Positions 44,036 through 54,700 of a stretch of DNA of 64,000 nucleotides are shown one piece after another (positions within the stretch are counted from its first letter, which is position 1; each line of letters begins with the position of its first letter). A model generated the notes under the pieces. The model was not told the DNA's origin. It did no database searches and saw nothing but the letters and a program-made list of their open reading frames with translations. The position numbers were made by a program, and so were the translations under genes. The stretch lies in the NCBI GenBank assembly GCA_947448745.1, contig CANFOQ010000006.1, positions 1-64,000 on the forward strand. Direction: 5' to 3'. This DNA is from Comamonadaceae bacterium. Its GTDB lineage: Bacteria > Pseudomonadota > Gammaproteobacteria > Burkholderiales > Burkholderiaceae_C.

Positions 44036-45730
44036 ATGCAGTTGTTTCGTGCAGGACGACAGACCCAACTCAGCACAGCAGCGCTGTGCTGGGCCCTGTC
44101 TTGTCTGGGCACAAACACGGCATGGGCGGACACCTTGCCGAATGCGGGACAGTTGCAGCAAAGCATCCCAACAGATCGAGGCACCAGCCCATCCTTCAAC
44201 CTGCCCAGCACCATGCCCCCTGCGATGCCCAAGACCGTGACCAGCGGCGGTGCCCGTTTCAAGGTGTCCAGGTTCAAGTGGGTGGGCAACACGGTTTACG
44301 CGGACGCGGTGTTGAACGGCTTGACCGCCGACGTGGTGGGACAGTCGGTTGACTTTGGCCAATTGGAAGCAATAGCGCTCGTCATTGCCAACCATTACCG
44401 CGCTGCAGGCTATGTGGTGCAAACGCAATTGCCCACACAAGACATCGTGAATGGCGTCGTCACCATCGAAATCAACGAAGCCATCTTCGGCCGCGTGGTG
44501 ATCGATGGTGCCGGTTCCAAGCGGGTGAATGCCCAACGGATTGAGGAAACCATCCTGGCGTTCCAGCCCCGAGGCAGCAAACTCAATGCCAACAACATCG
44601 ATCGCGCCTTGGCCGTGCTGTCGGATTTGGTGGGCATTCGTGTGCAAGGCCACTTGATGCAAGCCGCCGAATCGGGGCAAACCGATTTCATCGTCACCAC
44701 CCAAGATTTGCCCGCCACCAGCATCGACGCCACCGCCGACAACGCCGGTGCACGTTCCACCGGCACAGACCGTGTGGCGCTGAGCATGACGGTGAACAGC
44801 CCTTTGAAGATGGGCGACCAACTCAGCGCCAACGCCATGGCCTCTGAAGGCAGTGACTATCTGCGTGCGGCATACCGTTGGCCAGTGGGTCGAACAGGCT
44901 GGACCATGGGGCTGCATGCTTCGCGTTTGAATTACAGCGCACGCTTGACCACAGTGTCAGGGGGCGTGAGCAGCAGCCTGCACTTGACCGGCCGCGCAGA
45001 CAGTCTGGGCTTGGAGTCGACCTACCCTTTGGCCCGACGCAACCGTTACAAGCTGGACGCATCGCTGGCTTGGGACCAGAAGAGCTACCTGAACAAGCGG
45101 GATGAGGTGGTGGACACGCGTTATGACACCCGCGCCTTGAGCGGCGGTTTGCAAGGTCAATTCGCCGATATGTATGCAGGTGGTGGTTTCTCGACCTGGC
45201 AACTGATGGGCACAGGCGGCGACCTCTTGAAAAAAGAAGGCAGCGTCACAACAGGCCGCTACAACAAACTCAAATATGCGTTCAACCGAACGCAAGAAAT
45301 TACGCCGCGTTGGTCGCTGGTGGCTGCGCTGAATGGTCAAGCCAGCAAGATGAATTTAGACGCTTCCGAAAAGTTCTACCTCGGTGGCATGACCGGTGTG
45401 CGGGCCTATCCCAGCAGCGAAGGCGGTGGCTCTTCGGGCCAATTGCTGAACCTCGAGTTGCGCCACAAATTCAGCAGCCAGAGCACCTGGTTTGCGTTTT
45501 ACGACCACGGACAGGTGGTGGTGGATCCCCAAGGCACCAATGCTTTGAACACCTTTGCATTGAAGGGCTATGGTTTGGGCTATGGCTTTGTCAGCCCGCA
45601 AGGCCTCAACCTGAAAGCCATGGTGGCCCGGCGTTTGGGCAGCAACCCCAACCCCACCGCCACCGGGCAAGACCAAGACGGGTCTTTGGTGGTGAATCGG
45701 TTTTGGCTCAGTGCCAGTCTGAACTTTTAA
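44036..45730 (+). CDS. Two-partner secretion outer-membrane transporter (FhaC/ShlB type)
   Basis: A 564-residue Omp85-superfamily TpsB. It has a signal peptide (ending TAWA), a proline-rich linker and POTRA-like domains (residues about 75-250, for example FKVSRFKWVGNTVYADAVL). A beta-barrel follows whose loop motif GVRAYPSSEGGGSSG matches the conserved VRGY/F region and which ends in SLNF with a terminal aromatic residue. It exports the large exoprotein encoded 12 bp downstream. Divergent from the two-component system with 105 bp between starts. Confidence 0.92.
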   Translation: MQLFRAGRQTQLSTAALCWALSCLGTNTAWADTLPNAGQLQQSIPTDRGTSPSFNLPSTMPPAMPKTVTSGGARFKVSRFKWVGNTVYADAVLNGLTADVVGQSVDFGQLEAIALVIANHYRAAGYVVQTQLPTQDIVNGVVTIEINEAIFGRVVIDGAGSKRVNAQRIEETILAFQPRGSKLNANNIDRALAVLSDLVGIRVQGHLMQAAESGQTDFIVTTQDLPATSIDATADNAGARSTGTDRVALSMTVNSPLKMGDQLSANAMASEGSDYLRAAYRWPVGRTGWTMGLHASRLNYSARLTTVSGGVSSSLHLTGRADSLGLESTYPLARRNRYKLDASLAWDQKSYLNKRDEVVDTRYDTRALSGGLQGQFADMYAGGGFSTWQLMGTGGDLLKKEGSVTTGRYNKLKYAFNRTQEITPRWSLVAALNGQASKMNLDASEKFYLGGMTGVRAYPSSEGGGSSGQLLNLELRHKFSSQSTWFAFYDHGQVVVDPQGTNALNTFALKGYGLGYGFVSPQGLNLKAMVARRLGSNPNPTATGQDQDGSLVVNRFWLSASLNF

Positions 45731-45742
45731 GCGCAGGCTCGC

Positions 45743-48700
45743 ATGAACCATTGCTACAAAGTCATCTGGAATCAAGCCACGGCCACTTACATGGCGGTGC
45801 CTGAAACCGCCCAAGGCCCAAGCGCAGGTGGGACCGTCCATCAAGCGACACCGCGTGATGCAACAGGCATCGCACACTTCTTCATCAAGCCCTTGATCGC
45901 GGCCTTGATTTGCATCGGTTTCTGTTTTGCTTCACATGCCGCGCCTTTGGCCGCACCCTCGGTGACTCAACTGCCCACGGGCGCACAAGTCAGCGCAGGC
46001 GCGGCCCAGGTATCGCAATCTGGTGCCGTGATGACGGTGAAACAAAGCACCGACAAAGCGGTGCTGAATTGGCAGCGCTTCGATGTGGGTGCGCAAGCCA
46101 CGGTTCAGTTCGAACAACCCAGCGCTCAAAGTGTGGCTTTGAACCGGGTGCAAGACAGCAACCCAAGCCAGATTTTTGGGCAGATCAAAGCCAACGGTGC
46201 GGTGTTCTTGCAAAACCCGAATGGCGTGTATTTCGCGCCAGGTTCGAGCGTGGATGTGGGCAGCTTGTTGGCCACCACACACAGCATCAGCGATGCCGAT
46301 TTCTTGAGCGGCAACTACCACTTCAACCGCACCGGTGCCGTTGGCAACATCACCAACCACGGGCAGTTGAATTCCAAGCTCGGCGGTTACATCGCTTTGT
46401 TGGCCCCTGAAGTGCGCAACCTCGGCGTGGTGGTGGCCAAGGGTGGCAGCATTGTGTTGGCCGCTGGTGAAACCTACCGCCTTCAATTTGAAGCCAATGA
46501 CACGCTGACCAACGTCTTGGTCTCACCGGCCACCGTCACTGCCTATGTGGCGAACGGCAACGCGGTGATGGCCCCCGGCGGCTTGGTGATTTTGTCGGCG
46601 CAAGCGGCCAATGCGATTCAAGGTGGTGTGGTCCACAACAGCGGCAGCATCCAAGCCAATGGCTTGGTGAACGATGGCGGCGTGGTGCGCTTGGTGGCCA
46701 GCCACAGCATCAGCCAAACGGGCAGCATCACGGCCGATGCCGCGCCCCACAGCGCGGGTCGAGGCGGCCGCATCGACATCATTGCCAGCCTGGACAACGC
46801 CGACAGTGCGCTGCACCTGAATGGCAGCTTGAGTGCGCAGGGTGGCGCCATCGGCGGCGATGGTGGCCAGATTGAAACCTCGGGCTCGCAGGTGAACATC
46901 GGTGAAGCCACCCGCGTGACCACCGATGCGCCCCAAGGCACAGGCGGCAGTTGGTTGATCGACCCGACTGATTTCACGGTGGGCACGGGCGCTGGCAGTG
47001 ACATCTCGGGGGCCACCTTGGGTGCCAACCTGAACGCCAACAACGTCACCATCCTCAGCAGCAGTGGTGCCACCGGCACCAGTGGCGACATCAACATCAA
47101 CGATGCAGTGAGCTGGTCCTCGGCGAAAAAACTCACGCTGTCTGCGGCCAACAACATCAACATCAACAGTGCCATCAATGTGCCAACAGGCGGTTCGGTG
47201 GCCTTGGTGTACGGCACCAGCGTGGGTACCGGCGACTACAACTTCGGCAGCTTCAGCGCCAACAAAACAGATTTCACCGGGTCAATCAACTTTGCGGGCA
47301 CGGGTGCGGGTTTGTTCACCACCCAGTTGGGGAACAACGCGGTGGACACATACACCGTCATCACCAACCCCAGCACCTATGTGGCGAACACCAATGCCAC
47401 GGGTGGCATCAACAGCACCAGCGGTAAATTTGCACTGGGCCAAAACTACAACTTCGACCGCTCTTTCACCGCGTCCCCCATCACCGGCACGTTCACCGGC
47501 AAGTTTGAAGGCTTGGGTCATACCGTTGGCAACTTGACGGGCACGGGTGCGATTGGGTTGTTCAGCAATTCATCTGGTTTGATTCGCGATGTGGGCGTCA
47601 ACATGTCCACCAGCAATGCCGCCAATGGCACCGGTGGATTGGCCAACACCAATTCAGGAACGATCTCAAACAGCTTTGCCAACGTATCCATCCAAAGTGT
47701 TGCCAATTACACGACAGGAACATTCGGTGGTTTGGTTGGCAACAACGCTGGCCCCGTCAGCAACAGCTTCTCAATGGGTACGATCACAGGCGGCAGCATT
47801 TTGGGCGGCCTGATCGGCATCAATTCGTCGAGCAGCAGTTCATTGCCCAGCGACATCTTGAATAGCTTTTCTACCGCATCCATCATTTCGGGTGCGTCAG
47901 CAGGCCTCATAGGTGGAGGTTTGATCGCCGAAAACAAAACCTCAGGTGTCGGTGGCTCCGCCAAGATCATCAACAGCTTTGCAACAGGCAACGTCTCCGG
48001 TTTTGTCAACGGCGGCACAGGCGGCCTGGTTGGCTACAACCATACGGGTGCTGCAAACAGTTATGTGTCAATCACAAACAGTTATTCAACAGGAGCTCTT
48101 TTTGGACCGACAGTCAACAGCGCACAAAATTATTCTTTTGGTGGACTGGTTGGCCTGAATCGGGCACAGGGTACGGGCTCTGATGCGAGTATTACCAATA
48201 GCTACACAACGGGTGATGTCAATGCCGCAGGCAGTGGTGTGGGGGGGCTTGTGGGTACTAATCAGGCCATATCTGCAAGCAGTTCAAGCAGTATCACGGG
48301 AAGTTATGCCACTGGTGCTGTGAATACCTACTCAAATGGCACAACCAATGGCAATTCACAAAGCATTGGGGGATTGATTGGAGCAAATTCCGCCTCTGGA
48401 ACCAGTGCCACTTCATTAGTGACCCAAAGTTACGCCACAGGCTCGGTGAATGGGTCCGCAGGCACGGGGGGGTTGATTGGCTACAACTATGCCACTGGAG
48501 GGGGTGACACATCGGTCAGTTTCAGCCATGCCACAGGCAACATCCAAGGCAACAACGCCAATGCAGCTGGTCTGATTGGCAATAACTCGACAGCGGGAAA
48601 CAGCCTCGCTTCCAAATCGACCGTGTCGGACAGCTACGCCACAGGCAATGTCAGCGTGGTGGACGGTATTGCAGCCACCAGCGCACAAGGCACCTGGGGC

Positions 48701-51700
48701 GGGCTGATTGGAAGCAACACTTCGATCAATTCAACGCTGGGCAATACGTCTGTCAGTAACAGTTATGCCTCAGGCAATATCAGTGCAGTTGGAGGTAATT
48801 TAGGAGGACTGATTGGAAACAATGCGTCAACCGGCAAGTCCACTGTGACAGACAGTTATGCCACGGGCTCTGTATCGAGTTCAGGCGGCGGCAGTGTCGG
48901 CGGATTGATTGGACAAAACTTCTCGAATCTCCCCTCGGATTCCATCATGTCCGGTGATGTCAGGGTGACCAACGCCCATGCTTCTGGCGATGTCTTGGGG
49001 TCGACGATGGTAGGTGGATTGATTGGCTACAACACCATCAGCGGCAAATATGGCATTGCCAATGTCACCAATTCATACGCGAACGGCAATGTGACCGGGA
49101 CGCTCGCAATAGTGGGTGGATTGATTGGAAAAAATGAGGCTGGACCAGTGGGCGGATCTGCGGTCATCAGCAACAGTTATTCATCCAATCCATCGAGAAC
49201 CATCACAGTTCAAGGTACCAGCAGTGTGGGCGGATTGGTCGGCTACAACTATGCCAATGCGCAAGATGCCAATGTGTCCATTTCAAACGCCTACGCAACC
49301 GCCAATGTGACAGGAACCTCTTCGGGCGTTGGTGGCTTGGTGGGTAGCAACCTCGCCAATGCCAATGGAAGTGTTGCAACGATGACCACCAACTACGCCT
49401 TGGGCAATGTGACGGGCACCTCCAGTGTGGGAGGACTTATGGGCATCAATACCGCTAACTCGGGTGGTAATGTCAACATCACCTCCAGTTATGCCAATGG
49501 GAACGTATCGGGAACCAACAGCAATGTGGGTGGATTGGTGGGAATCAATTCGGCCAGCATCTCAGGGACGTCCTCATCGGCCAATATTCTGACCAGCTAC
49601 GCAACTGGCAATGTGGTGACCACATACACCCTCTTGAGTTTCACAGGTGGTTTGGTGGGACAAAACAACACCGCGGGAAGTGGGAACTCAGCGACCGTGA
49701 ATCAAAGTTACGCCACGGGCAATGTGACATCCAGCGGTGCAGATGTGGGTGGTTTGATTGGCTACAACGTGGGGAATGGCAACGCCAGCATTTCCCAAAG
49801 CTACGCCGCTGGCAGTATCAGCTCAAGTTCAAATACTTCATATAACCTCGGCGGCTTGGTGGGCTACAACTTGGCAGGCGCATCTGGCAGTGATGTGAGC
49901 ATCAGCATGAGTTATGCCAACGGCGCTGTCACTGCGCCTGGCAATACAGCCGGAGGTTTTGGTGGCTTGGTGGGCCAAATCAGCGCCAGTTCTGGCGCTG
50001 CAAATATCGAAAAAAGCTACGCCACAGGATCGGTCCAAATATCCAACACGGGCGTTATCTATGCAGGGGGGTTTGTGGGCATGGTGCCAACCTCTTTGGC
50101 GGGTAGCTCAGTCAATATCAGCAACAGCTATGCCACGGGCAATGTTCAAGGTGCTTCTGGAAATTATGTAGGTGGATTCATGGGTGAGTTTTTATCAGCC
50201 ACCCGTGGAAGTATTTCAAATTCCTACGCAACTGGAGCTGTGAGCGGATCCACACACCTGGGCGGGTTTCTTGGCGCAATTGGCGCGAGCACCAACTTTC
50301 AAAACAATTTTTGGAACACCACCAACAACAGCGGTTTAAGCGCTGTGAGTGGTGGCGTGGGTGACAAGCTGGTGGCAACTGCCGGCATTGCAGGTCTTAG
50401 CACGACAAACATGCAAAACCTCTCGAACTTCAGTGGTTGGGACACCAACTCGGTCTGGCAGTCGCTGAGCTATTTCAACAACCAGTTGCCCTTCCTGCGA
50501 CAGAACAACACCTTGGCCACCATCACCTTGGTGTCGGGCTCCAGTGTTTATGGCGACACGCCCGTGTTGAGCTATGCCATCACCAATTCGTTTGGCAGTG
50601 CCATCACCAGCCCTACCGCCACCGGCACACCCGTGTGGGAGTTGTTCAGCAATGGCACGTCGGTGGGCATTCAAAGTATTTCAAGCACCACCAATGCTGG
50701 TGCTTACAGCCTCACCTACAACAGTGGCATTGCTTTGGGCAACTACACCATCATGAGTGGCGCGGCCACCACCTGGACGGTGAGCAAAGCGTCTTTGGGT
50801 TTGTCTGTCACGGGCACCTACAGCGGCACCACCAGCATCACGCCCACTTCAACCACCGTGACGGGTTTGAAAAATGGCGAAACCATGGTGCCGACCGCCG
50901 TCACCTTGAACGATGCGAACGTGGCCACAGCCAACAAGTATGTGACGGCCATCACTGCCAACACTGGCAACGCCAACTTCAACAACTACAACGTAGCGAC
51001 ATCGTTCAACGCCACGCCAAGCACCACGACCACCAACACCGCCACGCTCAACCCGATCACCCTGTCGGTGACCGCCACCGCCAGTTTGACGGGCAACCCC
51101 TACAAGGGCAGCGCCTACACCGGCAGCTACACCAGCAGCGCCATGGTGGCTGCTGATGCGGCACTCATCAGCGTGTCGGGCGTGGCCACGGGCACGGACG
51201 CTGGCACCTATGCTTCCAACATGGTGGTGAGTTTGTCCGGCTCGGCACAAACCAATTACAGCAACCCTGTGATCACCAATGCCAACTTGGTGATCTCCCC
51301 TAAAACCATCACCGTCACCAACACCGCCTTGAGCGCGGATTACGACGGCGTCACCAGCTATGCCGCGTTGGCTGGGCAAACCCAATACTCAAACACCGCC
51401 ATGGTCGGTGCAGATGCCATGGGTGGTGTCTTGCAGACTGCCAACAAAACCGGCGTGGCACAGGCCGGCAGTTTCAGCGTCACACCCAGCGCGGCCAGCG
51501 TGACCAGTGGCAACCCCAACAACTACCAGTTCAGTTATGTGGCGGCCAACCACACGGTGAACCCGTTGTCGATCAGCGTGGCCAATGCGGCTGTGAACGA
51601 CAAGGTCTATGACGGCAGCACCACGGCCTCGGTGGCCAGTGGCCAGGTGCAAGGCGTGTTGGCCATGGACGCGAGCAACATCAGCTTGACGCCTGCGGGC

Positions 51701-54700
51701 TCGTTCAGCAGTGCCAATGCGGGCTTGAACATCCCGGTGAATTTGTCCTACAGCTTGAGTGGTTCTGCTGCTGGCAATTACGTCATCAGCCAACCGACGG
51801 GACTCACCGCCAACATCACCCCCAAAACCATCAGCATCACGGGTCAAGCAGGTGCCACCAAGGTGTATGACGCCACCACCACGGCCAGCATGACCGGCGG
51901 TCTGTTGTCGGGCGTGGTCAACAGCGATGACGTGGCCTTGACGCAAGCGGGCACATTTGCCAGCGCCAATGTGGGCACCGGCATCGTCATCACGCCAAAC
52001 AATGTCTTGACCGGCAGCAAAGCCGCCAACTACCAACTCACGCAGCCCACGGGTTTGCATGGCGACATCACACCCGCCATCTTGACGGTGGAAGGTTTGT
52101 CGGCATCGTCCAAGGTGTATGACGGCACCACCGTGGCCACACTCACCGGTGTGGCGGTGGCCAAGCCCTTGGGGGGTGGTCAGGTGACGTTCAACGGCAC
52201 ACCCACAGGCTTCTTTGCCGACAAAAATGTGGGCACCAACAAGTATGTGGATGTGACCGGCTTCACCTTGTCAGGCGCAGATGCAGGCAATTACTTGGTG
52301 ACGGGATTGCATGGGGTGTATGGCGACATCACCAAAGCCAATTTGTCGGTCACGGGTCTGGTGGCTGGCAACAAGGTGTATGACGGCACCACGGCTGCAT
52401 CGTTCTCGGGGGCGTCTTTCACAGGGCTGTTCAATGGTGATGTGGTCACAGCCACCACCGGACTGTTCAACAACAAAAACGCGGGCACCGGCAAAGCCGT
52501 GACGGCTGTTCTGAGTGGTGCGGATGCAGGCAACTATGCAGCCACCGGGCTCACCGGCTACACCGCCGACATCACGCCTTTGGGTTTGAACGTGACAGGC
52601 CAAGTGGCCGCGAACAAGGTGTATGACGCCGGCACCAGTGCGGTGCTGAGCAGTGGCAGCTTGAATGGTGTGTTGGCAGGTGACGTCGTGACCTTGAACC
52701 AAGCAGGCCAGTTCGCCGACAAACATGCTGGCTTGAACAAAACCGTGGTGGCCGCCAACAGTTTGTCGGGCGCGGATGCGGCCAACTATGCGGTGAACCA
52801 GCCCACCTATGTGACGGCTAACATCAGCCGCGCCACCTTGGGTCTGTCGGGCTTGACCGCGACTGACAAGGTTTACAACGCCGACACCGATGCGGTCGTG
52901 ACAGGTGCACCGGTGATCACCGCTTTGGGTGCCGACAGCGTGACGCTGACCGGCACAGCCGCTGGCCAGTTCAATGACAAAAACGTGGGTGTGGGCAAGA
53001 CGGTGTTGCTGAGCGGATTGAGCATCGACACCACCACAGGCGATGGTGCCAACTATGTGCTGCCCACCAACATCGGCATGACGGCCAGCATCAACCAACG
53101 CGACCTCACGGTCAGCAACACCATCGTGGCCAGCAAGGTGTATGACGCCACCACCACGGCCAGTGTCAGCGGGGGCAGTTTGGTGGGTGTGCAAGGGGCC
53201 GACGTTTTGGTGCTGACGCAAAGCGGCAGCTTCGCGGACAAAGATGCAGGCACCGGCAAAGCCGTCACCATCGCCGACAGCATCGCAGGTGCCGCCAAAG
53301 ACAACTACCACTTGATACAACCCAGCAACGTCACCAGCAACATCACGCCTGCCTCTTTGACCCTCAGCGGTCTAACGGCGAATGACAAAACCTATGACGG
53401 CACCACCACGGCCAGTTTGACGGGCAGCGCCATCGCTGAACCTTTGGGTGCAGATCAGGTCACGGTGTCGGGTGTGCCGACAGCGGTGTTTGCATCAGCC
53501 AACGCAGGCACAGCGGTGCCAGTGACGATTGCCAATTTGAGTTTGTCTGGGGCGGATGCAGGCAACTACACCGTGGCCGCCATCACCGGTGTGTCAGCCA
53601 ACATCACCCCCGCGCCTTTGACGGCCAGCGTGAATGCCTTCACCAAGGTGTACGACGGCAACACCCAAGCAGCGCCAAGCTTGGTGTTGACCGGTTGGAA
53701 GGGCAGTGACAGCCATTTGGCTGTGCAAGCCGCCGCCACCTTGAACAGCAAGGACGTGTTGACGGCGACCCAATTGTTGGTGGACAGCGTGGTGTTGTCG
53801 AATGGCAGCCACGGTGAATTGGCCAGCAATTACAGCTTGAGTGCGGGTCAAACAGGCGCAGCCACAGTCACCCCCGCACCCTTGACCGCCAGCGTGACAG
53901 CACCGAACAAGGTGTACGACGGCAACACCACAGCAACCCCTTCTTTGAGCATCACCGCTGGTTTGGTGAGCGGTGAACAAGTGGGCGTGAGTGGCACGGC
54001 CTCGTTCAATTCAAAAAATGTGTTGACGGCCAACCTGGTGACGGTGGACGGCGTGACACTGAGCGATGGCGTGAACGGTGAATTGGCCAGCAACTACAGT
54101 TTGAGCGCAGGTCAAACCACGGCGGCGCTCATTACACCTGCAGCCTTGACCGCCAGCGTGACCGCACCGAACAAGGTGTACGACGGCACCACCACAGCAG
54201 CAGCTTCTTTGAGCATCACTGCTGGTTTGGTGGGCGGTGAACAGTTGGGTGTGAGTGGCACGGCCTCGTTCAATTCAAAAAATGTGTTGATGGCCAACCT
54301 GGTGACGGTAGATAGCGTGACTCTGAACGATGGCGTGAATGGTGAATTGGCCAGCAATTACAGCTTGGGCACAGGTCAAACCACGGCAGCGCAAATCACG
54401 CCCGCAGCCTTGACCGTGACTGAAATTGCCGCTGCCAGTGCGGTCACCGGCAGTTTCAAACCCGGTGCTGCGGTGTTGGTCGGTGTCATCGGTGCCGACA
54501 AAGTGACCGGCAGCGTTGAACTGGACAGCCCCAACTACAGTTCACCGGGTTTTCTCAAGGTGGGCGACTACAAACAAGCGGTGAACAATTTGTCGGGTGA
54601 GGATGCGGGCAACTACGCGGTGGCCGCGTTCATGTCCCCCTTGGCCAATTACACCGTGACGGCCTTGCCTGTCAAAACCCCAGTGGCGCAAACCATCGCC

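Noticed and set aside
47600-50300. Regularly spaced short DNA repeats that could suggest a CRISPR array
   Set aside because: They encode the GLUG repeats of one continuous 3237-codon frame, are imperfect and have coding periodicity; no cas genes are present.
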